DNA of 64,000 nucleotides from Paracentrotus lividus (taxonomy: Eukaryota; Echinodermata; Echinoidea; Camarodonta; Echinidae): contig CALNVZ010003435.1 of the NCBI GenBank assembly GCA_940671915.1, forward strand, positions 8,524,298 through 8,588,297, in the 5' to 3' direction. Each line of letters begins with the position of its first letter. The first letter of the stretch is position 1. The notes below the pieces were generated by a model, which did no database searches, was not told where the DNA came from, and worked only from the letters and a program-made list of their open reading frames with translations. Shown here one piece after another: positions 35,301 through 46,000 of the stretch. Both the position numbers and the translations under genes were made by a program.

Positions 35301-36649
35301 AGGGGCTAGCTTTCATCCTCACACATGGACTTTCTCAAGCCAAAGTGCCATCAGTCACTTGTTGCTCTCTGTCTTTTAATCACTGGACCGAATATTACTC
35401 TCTCAAATATTCAGTCCAGTGATTGAATGACAGAGAGCAACATGCAATGAATGATTGATAGCACTTTATCTTGAGAAAGTTTGTAGGTGTGGACGAAAGC
35501 TTGCCCCTTCCAGATAATAGGTTGGTAGAAGCGTGAATTTTCTTACTTTGTGATTAACCCCAACAGATAAAAGTTTTCTGTGTTCAGAATTTTGTAGTTT
35601 TAAAATCCAGGGAAATAATTAGGTTTAGGTTAGATGAAGATATGGGTATAGTGTTTGGTCCAGGGAATGGGAAAAACACAAATGAGCAGTGCAAGGATAG
35701 GTCAGTGGTTTTAAAACCAATATTCAGGAATCTTCAAGCTAATGAAATTCTTTGGCTCCTTTGAGGACATGAGGAATTGGTTGTAAATTGAAATCCCCCC
35801 TTTGTTCATTAACCCATCAAAAAAATTTAATCTTAGAAGTTACTTCTAAAACTTTTTTCCTGATCGGATCCAAAATCAAAAATTGCATTTTGGATTTGAG
35901 GCATTGTAATTTTTTAATCAACAGAACCCCTAAATGACACAAAATTCCTATTGTTACGATTGGGGATTTTTACATGGCAAATTTAACACTCACATTTTTG
36001 GTATTGTGTTTCCCGTTTACAGGTAACCGTAGAAGCACCGTATGAGCACCCATTTTTTGTTTTCGGCCAGGGTTGGTCTTCAGTGAGGCCGGAACTATCC
36101 CTAAAATGCTATGGATTGCAATGTCACACCCTAGCGGTCGGAGACGTGTGCGTATCATTGACTGTCATAGAGAATGGTAAACAGGGTCCTAAAGAGGACC
36201 TGATGGAGACAGAGAAACACCATGCTGCTAGGATGCAGGTCCAAGGGATGTCCAGTCCTGACATGAAGCGTAGGAGGATAGAGGAGAAACAGAAGACTAC
36301 AGATCACCATCACCACACACCTGTTGTCCAAGGATACACCCCTGGTGGCAGCAGCCACTCGTCACCCTCTCCCGGGCAACAGCCGATGGAACACCATCCC
36401 AGCTCTGGACCCTATGAGGTCCCTGATCACGGCATAGACAAGAATTCCAACATTGTCCCTGATAAGCCCCTCGAGATGCCCCATATGAAGCTTATGCGTC
36501 CGCCGAAGAGGCGGTGGTCGGATCCTATCAAGGCCAACCAAGAAGCAGCGGCGGCGGCAGCAGCAGCAGCAGAGAAACAGCAACAGGGTCAGCAGCATTC
36601 TGTAGCTCCAGAAACCTTGGGGAAAGTCCAGCAGCAACAGCAGCAGTAG
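19217..36649 (+). CDS. ATXN1: Ataxin-1 homologue (AXH-domain protein), four coding exons
   Basis: Joining 19217-20368, 22786-23326, 33656-34095 and 36023-36649 gives 919 residues; all junctions have GT/AG borders and compatible phases. Ataxin-1 is a nuclear RNA- and protein-binding factor whose AXH domain dimerises and binds transcriptional repressors such as Capicua. Visible blocks are: residues 195-206 ESYSAMLASMGS (human has a near-identical EAYSTLLANMGS); 414-421 LPNTFYCG; a His/Gln-rich tract at about 589-617; the AXH domain at about 642-760, with GSIIQLANS, LKIDSSTV, PFFVFGQGWSS and VGDVCVSLT; basic KRRR at 793-796; and KRRWSDP at 873-879. The human protein is 815 residues. The human-type N-terminal polyglutamine tract is absent, whereas short Q runs and A9 lie at the C-terminus. 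An invertebrate gene of this kind should predate the vertebrate ATXN1/ATXN1L duplication. Identity is strong; exact paralogy is inference. Confidence 0.93.
20369..22785 (+). other. ATXN1 intron 1 (between coding exons 1 and 2)
   Basis: It is bounded by GTATGT and TTTTGTTTTAG. It contains a G-rich run (GGGGAGGGGGGGGG and neighbours, about 20530-20565) about 160 bp after the donor that could form a G-quadruplex, and a CT-rich run near 20855-20915. The 103-codon + strand frame at 21187-21498 has no recognised domain and no start or splice support, so I do not call it a gene. Confidence 0.85.
22786..23326 (+). CDS. ATXN1: ATXN1 coding exon 2 (residues 385-565)
   Basis: The exon opens after TTTTAG at 22785 in phase 0 and ends at TCAG|GTAAGA in phase 1, splitting the Gly codon of residue 565. 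It encodes a Ser/Pro/Gly-rich linker that contains LALLPNTFYCGSVPGQAM, matching the LPATAFYAGTQPP region of human ataxin-1, and further Ser/Pro-rich sequence with no known fold. Reading past the donor runs into AT-rich Lys/Asn codons and a stop, consistent with intron. No open frame continues on the other side without splicing to 33656. Confidence 0.9.
24040..24400. other. GC-richer intronic patch of unknown nature
   Basis: This stretch is visibly richer in G/C than the surrounding intron, contains several CpGs and the inverted pair CCACGATGGCTGGC / GTGCCAGCGTGG (about 24212-24244), and lacks an ORF or tandem structure. It could be a conserved regulatory element or an old insertion; nothing in the sequence decides. 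Confidence 0.3.
25773..25808. mobile_element. Relic of a CAGTGGCGGATCCAGG-type transposon end
   Basis: CAGTGGGCGGTCCAGGCGGG followed by GGCGC is close to the reverse complement of the GCGCCCCCGCCTGGATCCGC word that recurs in the 30.4-31.7 kb tandem array. Such ends are common in animal DNA transposons of hAT type. Only one end was recognised here. Confidence 0.45.
28516..29580. mobile_element. 1.07-kb foldback element with internally repeated arms
   Basis: The outer ends CCTCACAAAAAGTTTCGCAA and TTGCGAAACTTTTTGTGAGG are inverted repeats that continue through GTCGACTTTGGGTCATGATA and its complement. Pairing extends, with divergence, over several hundred bases per arm. Each arm also holds at least two diverged direct copies of a unit with GATAACTTT..AGGTA and AAGATAATTTATTCC. 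No ORF resembles a transposase. The architecture is that of a sea-urchin-like foldback with repeat-built arms. Confidence 0.8.
29584..29795. mobile_element. Small foldback adjoining the 1-kb element
   Basis: ATTTTCTGAAAGGAAAT near 29584 and ATTTCCTTTCAGAAAAT near 29774 are perfect inverted ends about 210 bp apart. The unit abuts the right end of the larger foldback and may be an independent insertion or an outer module of it. Confidence 0.6.
30530..30999. mobile_element. 470-bp insertion with 63-bp inverted arms and 12-bp target duplication
   Basis: AAAACGGATGTA lies on both sides (30518-30529 and 31000-31011). The flanks rejoin to match uninterrupted units of the surrounding tandem array, so the array itself supplies the empty site. 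The 63-bp arms 30530-30592 and 30902-30964 are reverse complements with one mismatch; a 35-bp tail follows the right arm. The long, non-fixed-type target duplication and the one-sided tail suggest a retroelement (possibly Penelope-like) rather than a cut-and-paste MITE. TA also abuts both arms, so a Tc1-type origin remains possible. No ORF is present. Confidence 0.75.
30633..30835 (+). promoter_or_regulatory. Pol II-type promoter motifs inside the 470-bp insertion
   Basis: In order: CCAAT (30633-30637), octamer ATTTGCAT (30676-30683), inverted CCAAT (ATTGG, 30715-30719), CCAAT (30731-30735) and TATA box TATAAAT (30798-30804), in a CpG-rich stretch inside an AT-rich intron. Octamer, CCAAT and TATA combinations are typical of strong animal Pol II promoters. 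A start site about 25-30 bp after the TATA box would lie near 30828. Activity is inference. Confidence 0.5.
33035..33218. mobile_element. 184-bp TA-flanked MITE
   Basis: CTGTATACGCTG at the left and CAGCGTATACAG at the right are inverted ends, each abutted by TA (33033-33034 and 33219-33220). Pairing continues with AATATTTCGCG-like sequence. No ORF. Confidence 0.75.
33656..34095 (+). CDS. ATXN1: ATXN1 coding exon 3 (residues 566-711): His-rich tract and first half of AXH
   Basis: The exon starts after TTTTCATTTACAG, where GA completes the split Gly codon, and ends at CTCAG|GTAGAT in phase 0. Residues 589-617 are His-rich with interspersed Gln and Pro, including a run of eight His at 608-615. 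The AXH domain begins near residue 642 with PSYFTRGSIIQLAN, then KRVEDLTTDDFVQSA, LKIDSSTV, and GFLVGEHEAQ. Human ataxin-1 has PPYFMKGSIIQLAN and GEHRAQ at the same points. The hydrophobic core positions and the acidic DLTTDDF segment are retained. Confidence 0.95.
34406..34829. repeat. Near-perfect palindrome with 156-bp arms plus overlapping 51-bp direct repeat
   Basis: Arms 34454-34609 and 34674-34829 are gap-free reverse complements with one mismatch noticed. A 51-bp sequence ending TTTTCCTCTCCA stands directly before each arm (34406-34456 and 34632-34682, offset 226, one mismatch). The 64-bp spacer is rich in GGAGAGGA, complementary to the TCCTCTCC at the arm starts. Open frames on both strands here are artefacts of the symmetry and encode the same residues. 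Confidence 0.93.
35260..35549. mobile_element. 290-bp foldback element
   Basis: Ends AAAGTAAGAAA and TTTCTTACTTT pair, followed by complementary blocks: GGGGCTAGCTTTC with GAAAGCTTGCCCC, ACTTTCTCAAG with CTTGAGAAAGT, TGTTGCTCTCTGTC with GACAGAGAGCAAC, and AATCACTGGAC with GTCCAGTGATT. Nearly the whole element folds into one hairpin with a short loop at about 35392-35411. Confidence 0.85.
36023..36649 (+). CDS. ATXN1: ATXN1 coding exon 4 (residues 712-919): second half of AXH and C-terminus
   Basis: Starting after TTTACAG in phase 0, it completes the AXH domain with EHPFFVFGQGWSS (717-731), LQCHTLAVGDVCVSLT (743-758) and ENGK. A basic cluster KRRR follows at 793-796. PPKRRWSDP at 871-879 corresponds to human RKRRWSAPE: the nuclear-localisation basic residues, the Trp needed by U2AF-homology-motif ligands, Ser877 (human S776) with Arg at -3 and Pro at +2 for 14-3-3 binding. 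After it come nine Ala (886-894 region), short Gln runs, and a terminal Q6 directly before TAG. The human protein ends in a different conserved tail, so the Ala/Gln end is lineage-specific. Confidence 0.95.
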   Translation, partial: VTVEAPYEHPFFVFGQGWSSVRPELSLKCYGLQCHTLAVGDVCVSLTVIENGKQGPKEDLMETEKHHAARMQVQGMSSPDMKRRRIEEKQKTTDHHHHTPVVQGYTPGGSSHSSPSPGQQPMEHHPSSGPYEVPDHGIDKNSNIVPDKPLEMPHMKLMRPPKRRWSDPIKANQEAAAAAAAAAEKQQQGQQHSVAPETLGKVQQQQQQ

Positions 36650-39600
36650 AGGAACTATTTCTTCATTCCTAGAGTTTCTGCTTGCAACCAAGTGTAAGAG
36701 GCTATTTTCAGATCTGTTTCAAGGTCAGGCAGCAGTAGCAGAGAAAGCGTCATCCATTATCATCTCAAGTTATCCTAAATGTAGAGCTCCAGGAAGAAGT
36801 GATGTAGTCAAGAGCATCATGTGATGGAAGTAGCAGGGATGAATGAGGTTGAATGGTAAATGCCTGTAAGAAGTGTCACGTTTTATTTTCATTCCAATAT
36901 CTCTCTTTCCGCAGGTTTTTATATGGGCAACATATCAAATACTTCTACAACAAGGAAGTTACAACAATGGTGAGAGGTCATTCCGTTGACAATATCATCA
37001 CCATAGCAACAAGGGTATCAATGCGCAGGATGTTTTTGGCCAAACAAGTGCCATTATGTAGTATGTTCTAGAAGAGTGAAGGAGTTGTATGCAACAATGA
37101 TGCTACGGCATAGGAAATCGGGGGGTGGAATTTCAAGTTTTGGTGTGTAAACATGTAACAGAATGTGTGATCGACAGAGTTCATTCCAAGTTTGTCTTTT
37201 GTATTTACAAGATATTTCTCTTTTTTCACCACTTTTCCTTTGGTCGGAGAAGCCATGGTTGTTGAAAAGTGGAAGGGAAAAATCAAGAATGATCTATAGA
37301 AATCGTGTCAAGTCGGGTCTTTATGAACAGTTTTATACAACATGGACAGGAATTTCATGTAGTGTCTTATAATTCATTCCATACTGGGGTTTTTTTTTCC
37401 AATATTGTTTTCTTTTGTACAATGCAGGGTTCTACATACATGTACATGTAAGTACTCGCCTTATGGGCTTGGGCAAGCAGATACCCATTTACAAGCCCAA
37501 ATCGGACTCTATTCGCCAATTTATTAGACATCGAAATCTGGCTTATGAATGCTTCAGCCTTTGAAAATGCATGTTTATCATATAACGTTGAAACTTTTAT
37601 ATTGAAACAGATATATAATACGCAGCAAGAGAACTACAGAACACACTCTGCTGTCATTGGACATCTTATCATAATTTTATTCTTTATCCAAAAAGATGAA
37701 TGGATGAATGATGTCAGAACAGTTGAATTGCTTTTTGAGAAGACTCAAAATTGGAAACTCCTGTATAGGAGTAATGGTTTTATATTTTACAGTACTGAAT
37801 CAGGGGATTTCTGACAAAAATACTCTTTTATTCTTTCATCTTCCTATTCTTTTACAATTAATTCTAGTCATCTTTAGAGCATATATATTTGAACTCTGTT
37901 TCTTGAGAGTCATTATTAGTGAAAAGAGAGGTAAGAGAGGACACCACTGATATAAGCAACTAAAATAATACAATACCAAGAAAAATATTGAAGGTGAAAG
38001 ATAAAATATTGAAGAGTATATATCTTCATGAGGATCTCATAAAGTGAAGATACCGAACTTAAACCGTAGTATGTCAATTTAAGTCAATGAGTTGAGTTTT
38101 TAAGAATGAGTCAATACATACGATACAAAAAAAAGAGAAACACACAAATGCTGCATTTGTAGGTTGAACGCATTTCATATACAATTTATATTAAGCTGTA
38201 TGTATAAGGACATCTTATATGAATCAGGATTATGGATCAGAAAAGTCATTGAGGTGAAAGTCTTTCTTTCTATGCTTCTACAACAAAAAGGAGATTATTT
38301 CCACACAGTTTGGATTGCTCTGGCGAATGTTTACAATAGTTTGAATAGTTTTTCAAGAGATTTGATAGAGAAATGTATCTGAAATGAAATGAAAAAGTGT
38401 GTGACTCTGACGCCTTACTTGGGTGTGTTGTCAGGCCCAGGGTCACTTATGCAAAGTATGTATTGTTATATTACAGAATGTGAATGTGAGGAAGAAGATT
38501 GATTACTGAGCCTTGGGCAAAGAATGTGTTTTACATCTACATGTGAGAGAGATGGTCAGAAAGAAAGAATCAATCAATCAAATAAAATCAATATTTAAGT
38601 TTATATATTACTCATTTTTTACACAAGACTGGACTCAACACTAGCTAGCAAATATTGCAGGAATGCAAATGATATGTGGGGAGTTGGAATATAGTTAAAC
38701 AATGGAATATTAATTGCAATCTATAACAGTTTTCGTTGTGATATATTATTCCGTGAGAGACAAGGTCTATCTGAGACATAGAATGTAGTCTATATAAACA
38801 GGCTTTCTTTCTACAAAGATGCATACTAAAAGTAAGGTTTAAGGACACTACTTTATAGAAAAAATATCATTCTGGGGGACTAGTTCTAAAACGATTCCCA
38901 TCAATTGTATAAATACTTGTAGAGTTAAACTCATCAAATAATGTGTTGTCATAGTTGTTTTACATCAGAGAGCACTTGCTCTTCATAAAATGAAATTCTT
39001 AAATCTGATGAGCTATTAAGATAATATAATAATCAGAAGTATTAAGATGATTTTAATGAACCAAAAACAGGAAAGTTTAACAAAAAGTATAAATAGTTCC
39101 TACTTTCCACCTTACATTCTTACCAATATCAAAATCTTGGGTCCTACAGCAATGAAGGAGAATAAAAATTGATGGGATCTGATCCAAAGTGACTGTTTCT
39201 TTTTGCTTTGCTAGATATCTACGCCCACCTGGCCTGTAGGCTGTACTCGTTTAATTGCCTTCATAATCAAACACAGAAAATAGCCCGTGGGACTACGTAT
39301 AGTTGAGGTTTGCATGTGCCAGATGTAAAAGCCATTTTCAAAAATGCCTCTCTTAATATTGTCAAACCATTCCTTTACTATAATGTGTAATACCTGCAGC
39401 ACATACAATGGTTAACACTGATGTGTTTAGTATAATTAAAATACTTGTAGGTATTCAAATATTCAAATATCTTCAAACCCTGAATAGGCATTCCTCTTAG
39501 ATACTACACTGAAAATCATCAATTGGAAATTCACAAAGAACCAAATTATCTGGCTTCTGTTCCTGTATCTTTTGATACAAGTTGAACAATGTAACAGCAA

Positions 39601-39931
39601 ATTCAAGAAGTTTAGTTCTAATATCTAAGGCAACTATTGTTGATCTGTAACACTATTGCTCTCATAGTTATGGGGTCATAGTTTACCTAAGTGTTTTAGC
39701 CATCATCAGACTGTTCTACATTGTAAATCACTACTGCAATGTGAAAAGCTTTTGCAGCTAGTGTTGAGTCCAGACCAAAATCAGAATCTAAATCGTGAAT
39801 GTTTTTGTTGGATGAATAAATGATATCGATGACGATGACGGGTTTGGATAATTGAAAAGTGACCTTATTTGGCCTCTCGCTGTTCCGACTTACGACAGTT
39901 ACCTCAGCTTGATGGGCGATGTGGTGTTTTC

Positions 39932-39937
39932 AATAAA
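39932..39937 (+). terminator. Candidate poly(A) signal AATAAA
   Basis: The canonical hexamer is followed within about 20-45 nt by a G/T-rich segment, the usual order for cleavage and polyadenylation. It would give a 3.3-kb 3' UTR. Confidence 0.35.
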
Positions 39938-41201
39938 GTGTGATGACTTAATTAAAGGCTAGTGTGTGATTATGATATGCAAAATGGAGTTTTTATCTGA
40001 AAAAGAAACTGTTTTCCTACTTATACTATATATCTCATCAGCACTATAAAAAAAAACTCATTTTCTACCAATGAACTGTATCAGATATGAATGTGAACAA
40101 AATAAAAATGTTTCTTTTCTCGAGGGAACATCTCTGTTTAAAGAAGCATTTTGTTGAAAGTCGTGCGAAAAAAAAGCCTATGGAGTTTCGTAATATATGT
40201 TTTAAGAAGGTAGGAGTCAATGTATACTGTACATTTAAAATCACTTTTGAAGTTGTGGTGGAAATTGTGATGGTATTTATTTCAGATTTTTAGAATATCT
40301 ATAGCTCTTCAATTTTGTTTGAAATGTAATTTTCTTCTTTCTGCATTTTTAACATGTATCTGGCACAAAGATATAAAGGCATATAAGTATGCTAGAGAGC
40401 AGTTCTTAAGAATTGCCACTTTGACAATTGTAGTTTTGTCGAATGTACAATGTACATCACTGAAAATGCTCTTTGGGTAATATGAAATAATGTGTATATA
40501 AAATAGAATACTATCAAATCATGCTTGTGTTTGAAATTGATAAGAATGTCGCTAATATTATTGAGAGTACATGATTAAATGTCTTGCGTTATACCGGAGT
40601 GGGGATAAACGCATTGCGCCACAAATGAAAGATTTTCAGCAGGATGCACTTTGTGATATAAAAAAATGCGTCTCTTTAAAATGGAAGCCAGTACACTTAG
40701 TTATTTTTGGGGGTGATAGCAAAGAATTCAGGAAATGTTAAAATGCATAATTCTAAAGTTCTGTTTTCTTCTTTCTTTTGACATCTCATGCAATATGAAA
40801 AAGCCACTCTTTGAAGAGCAACAAGAGTTTCAAATGTAAATGTGAAAATGAAATTGCGCAGAACAGAGCAAAGTCATTGCCTCGCCACCAAATAGAACCG
40901 CACTGGATGTCTGGAGCAAGTTCACAATTTATTTTTTCACAAGGTAACACCTTGGAGTGAGCCTTAGTGAAAGGCTTACCACATGGTCTTACTGAAAGCT
41001 TTCAGTTGTTAATAATCGCCATTTAACTTTATAGTGTTACAATCTGTATACACTGTCATTGAGAAATATCGTGAAACGAGCTTGACATGAAAGAAATGCC
41101 AAGAAACCTTTCCATTCTTTGGTAAGGTCTTGTATCCTAACAATTCTTGCCCAATTATTTTGTGCAATTTTATTTTGACATTCAGATTCCAATCTCTTCC
41201 T

Positions 41202-41342
41202 GGGGGGCATTTCATCAAAGGACTTGTCGAACATATTATCCGACAAATTTGCTCTCAGCCAATCAGATGCAAGCATTTCAGTAGCTTATAACAGTTTCTT
41301 GGATAAAACGTCTGAAAAGTCCTTTCATGAAACGCCCCCCAG
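41202..41342. mobile_element. ~141-bp MITE, copy 1 of a family seen twice
   Basis: The ends TGGGGGGCATTTCATCAAAG and CTTTCATGAAACGCCCCCCA are inverted repeats. The body (GACTTGTCG, TTATCCGACAAA, CAGCCAATCAGATG, ATTTCAGTAGCTTATAACAG) matches 52887-53034 in the same orientation. It lies inside the putative 3' UTR. Confidence 0.88.
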
Positions 41343-42725
41343 CTCATCACCACATGGCTCTTTTATATTGTATGAGGTCTCTCAAAAGAAGAAACAATCA
41401 ACTTTAAGATAATGTACTGTAATATTTATTAAGTTATTTGCTTTCAGTGGGTAAATGATATCTATCCTGGTTTCCTTTTTTCTGGGACGCATTGTAGAGT
41501 TCTTGCACTGTAAATAAGAGAGAAGACAATCCTGATATTTCTGTGTTTTGCATGTTTTATCAGTAATATTGTGACTATATATATAATGCTTATATCATAT
41601 AAATATAAACCTATGAATATATTGCTCGTACAAACTGTAAAATTATGTGTGTAAATACTATATCTACATTGCATGTGTGTGCATTCGTATATTTAAAAAA
41701 AAAAGAAAGGTTCTATTGCTATGTTAAAAGGGATAATGAAAGAAAGAGTTAGTCTGTCCTGGCAAAATATTCACAGAAGGAGCCTGTGGTTTCTAAGTGT
41801 AGAAAAAGAATTTACCGGAGGCTACTTTTAAAGTATTAGGACAAAGATGTTAATGGAATATGATTGATATGTGAATTGCATGCCCTAAATATCTTCTTGT
41901 GAGGATGTGAGTTGAAATATATAAGATTTCGTGATCATTGTAAATGATGTGGCTCCTGCGAATATCTATAAAGAGAGTTCATCAATGAGAGTTTCACAAA
42001 AGATAATATCGATAATAAAATACCAGAGACATTTTAGATTTTAAAGTTATATTTAAACATGAATTTGCCTATAAACTTTCTTTTTTTTGCACATTCAACA
42101 AGGTTAAAAGCAGGAATAATCATGTGGATTTTTACTTGCTTCATGCAACCCAAAATTTCCTGAACAATACATAGACTGATTTTGACAAATAAGACTTTTT
42201 GGTGTCTTTAACAGCATTTATTTATAGGTTTGGGATTTCGTAGTAACCTGTCCTGAAATTGTATGTGTAAAATAGGTGTTGCTATGCCAGGCAACATATC
42301 AATAGTTGTTGTTTTCCAGGCAACATTATCAGTCACATTATGTGACTGTGACAAAAACAAGTGTAGTGATGTAAGGAAGGATATACATGTAAGTATGAGG
42401 AGATATGACAGTAGGATGAGTTTGATATGAAAAAGATGTTTTGTGTGGTCATAATATTTTTTTTTCTAGTACATTCAGTGAAAAGATGATGCTTCCAGTT
42501 CCATTTTTGACAGTGCCATTTCAAGACTCCGACATTGCTGCAGTTTGATCAAAGAATGCAAGAGATTCAGACGTTTGTTTCTACATCATCCGTGAAATCT
42601 AGGTGTTTAATGTCAAACTTTGTTGTATTTATTGGTTATAGAATGTTCTATATTGTGAGGTTATCATGTGGGAGGGTGTATGACGGTGTTTCGGACATAC
42701 TTTGAGGTGGAATGCAAAGATAAAA

Positions 42726-43029
42726 GGCCCGTATTCACAAAGGTGGCCTAAAGTTTAGCCTAGCTTAAATCTGTGGTTTTAGTATGGCTAGCAAAATGGG
42801 ACAAAATCTCAAGAAGTAGTTGTTCGATTCATCAACATTTTGGTAGTGAAATAATTAAAACTGCCTGGGAATGATAAGTACAAAAGTTTTCCTTACAATT
42901 AAAATACAATTCCTGAATTTGGTAAACTTTTAAGGAACATGAAACAGATGGTGTCCCATTTCGCTAGCCATATTTAAACCACAGATTTAAGCTAGGCTTA
43001 ACTTTAGGCCACCTTTGTGAATACGGGCC
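42726..43029. mobile_element. 304-bp MITE with ~65-bp inverted repeats
   Basis: The left end GGCCCGTATTCACAAAGGTG and right end CACCTTTGTGAATACGGGCC are perfect complements. Pairing continues through AAATCTGTGGTTT with AAACCACAGATTT, to ATGGCTAGC with GCTAGCCAT. The loop is AT-rich. The target duplication was not resolved. Confidence 0.88.
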
Positions 43030-46000
43030 AAAGGGTCTAGTCCTATTGTGAGTCATTGTGTTGAGGGAAGATGTAAGGGATTTAATAATACCTAGGACTT
43101 GGACTATTTTGGGACACAATGAGAAAGAGATGGTGCACATTATACTTGCATAAAAAATGTCAAAATAGTAGAAATAAAATGGTATCAAACATTGGATTGT
43201 TAAACAGAGAAGGCAAGCATAGTGTGAACCAATGCAAAGATGTTTGTCATGAAATGTGGAGTTATGCCCTCTTACATGTTACCATTTTAAAAGTTGAAGT
43301 TGTGAACAGCTGACCCTTGTGGTTTTAAAAATTGTATTTATATGCTTTTTGATGTACTGTTTTTGCCGTTTCTGATTTTCTGATGAACTCTTATACAATG
43401 TATACTAATGTGCTATTTACATGCTTAGTGCAGTTTGGGTGATATTTGTTAGTATTATAAAGTAATTAATATTGAGGCTAGTACAACATACTTTGTATAA
43501 TCACAAAGAAATCTTTAATGCAGGCATTTAAATAACAGAAGTGTTAGCAATTATTACAACAGTAATTAGAGTTAAGCTTTGATAATTAGGTGAAAATAAC
43601 TTATGTATTTTATGCTTTCTATTAAGATATTAGAAGGGCAAGAAAAGTAATGGCAGAATATATTCTGCCATATATTCATATAATGAATGAAAGCGCCGTA
43701 AAATATAAAAACAACAACAACAAGTGTTAATCTCATTTTCTTCAAATCTTTTGTTCAAGATATTTGATGATGAAATTGCTCTCTTGAAATAATAAATATG
43801 TAGAATTTATTTATCATTGACCTTTCAAAAGGCTTTACAAACTATTATAGTTTTCTTTATGTCATTTTCCTAAAAGGGATATACACATGTTCATTTCAAC
43901 AAAATCAGATACCAAAATGTTTGTTTGATTTTATTTTTGATATCAAAGCTTATATCATTGAATTAAGAAAAATCATTTTTTAAGCATGAATTGTCTGTTT
44001 ACAAGAAAATTGTACTTAGCAGCATACACGTCTTGTGTAAGCAGAAATCCATAAGGAAAATGTTTTTGCCCTCTTTATTCTCTATTTCAATGTCCTAAGG
44101 TTGTTCCTTGCAAATATGATTTGTCAATGTTCATGGTATGTGTATTATAGGGGAAGAAAAGTAGCAAAATGATACTACCTCTTCTCACTGTAGTGTAGGC
44201 TCTTGTATTGACAGTGTATGTAGTGAAATTAAGGTTGATGAATATTCATGTTTAGTAAAGGTTGTATTGTGTGCACAAGTGTTTTAATAAAAAATATACC
44301 TGAAAAATTCTACACCATGGAAATGGCAGCTAGCAAATACCGAACATCTCGGATACTAGCTCAAGATTGCACATTTACCGCAGACATAGAAATGAATTTG
44401 CGTTTGGCAACTCATCGATGGATGTTCTGTTCATGAGTAAAATGAAAGTTTGGCAGCAGTGCCAACTTGTACAACCATGTCACTCACAATCATAGAAATG
44501 TGGACGAGGTTTTGCTTGTAGAGGTCGATTATCACATGAATGACAGCTCGAATTGATGATATGAGAAGGCGGGTAATTCTCAACGGGAATACCAACCATT
44601 CTTTTATGATTGGCAGGAAATTATGCAAATTAGAGGTGTTGTCACTGCCTTGTTGCTGCCAATTTGGAGAGGGGCCAAGCTTTAAAGATCTGACAGTTCG
44701 AAACAAGATTTGTGAGGCAGCGATTTGAAGTGAATTCTAGTGTAAATGTGATGTGACATTGCAATAATCCTGCATCATTCATCATGAAATTAGAAAAGAA
44801 ACGGTGCATTGAAATGCTGCAAGGTGTATTCTTTCTCTTCAAATTTCATTGATTTTGTCTCCAGAGTTGGGAAACCCTGGTATTGAATCATCCCCTCTTG
44901 TTTTAACTGCTCACAATTTCAGTTTTCTGTTGGCAGGAACAAAAATAATATTATGTCCTCCATTTTGAAAATGCCATTTAAACTCTTCCAGTTTGACTCC
45001 TTCACTGGGGTTGATATTCTGTAATCAAAGTTTGCCATTTTTCCATGGTTAAAAGACACATAGATACTATCTGTCCTGATGGTCTACAATTTAATAAGGT
45101 CTACAGTGGTCAAAGCTAACTTCATGGCTGTTAGACAATGTATTTCGCTTTAAATTTCATCAAGATATGTTCATCATAACGTAAGATTTCATTGGCCAAT
45201 GTGGTTTTTATCAGACTGAACAACCATTACTGAAAGATTGCCTTTGGATGAATCTCTATCACAGCTGATACCACAATGTGTGATGATGATGATGATGATG
45301 TGTCCAGTGGTGGCCGAGAAAAATCTGACTCTAGATGCAAAGGTTGTCGGTTCAAGCCTGTGCATGGGAAGATCATCTATTGGCATGACTTAACTCTCCA
45401 TTTGTCAATCTCAATACAGGTGTAGAAATGGTTACCATCATCAGAGCTAAATATAGGGTATGATAAGTACAAAGCACTTTGTTTCTTATAATGTGCTACA
45501 TGGTATATGAGTCTGGTTATATTGTCATCATCATGTTATTATTAATATTATCTTATTATTTTCGTCATAGTTTCTTCAGTTCCAAATTGAACTCTTACTG
45601 TAGATGTGCCCACTTCATGTTCAGTTATATTATCCATCAAAAGCACAAAAGAAATCATAAAGAGTTTGTATTTTATAGTAGTGTCACTGGTTGTTAAAGA
45701 GTGGGGAAAATGATGTACACACTCAGGTGTTAGAAGATAGCAATAGACGTCATACAATTTTGAAATCACAGATGAGATTTTTCAGTTTTATATCAGGATG
45801 AAGGTATATTGGATGTTTGTATTAATGAAGAATGGACGCCTTTTTTCAAATGATTTCTATTTCCTTTCCCTATCTAGTTTCCAATTTTTGAACGATATAT
45901 AGAGTGTAAGATAGATTTGTATAGCTGAACATAATAGTACATAGTGAAAGCAAAATTGAGATACTGTCAGAATTCAATGTAAATATATTTTCTATACGAT

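Larger units (their letters stand above)
34096..36022 (+). other. ATXN1 intron 3 (1.9 kb, within the AXH domain)
   Basis: It is bounded by GTAGAT and CCCGTTTACAG and splits the AXH domain between EAQ and VTVE. It contains a C tract (34202-34213) and two strong foldbacks (34454-34829 and 35260-35549). The AXH domain of human ATXN1 is also split between its last two coding exons; exact coincidence of the intron position should be verified. Confidence 0.88.

Noticed and set aside
36903..36914. 3' splice site (CTCTTTCCGCAG) in the 3' UTR as an extra exon
   Set aside because: No paired donor or coding continuation was found; the stop codon upstream already closes the AXH protein as expected.
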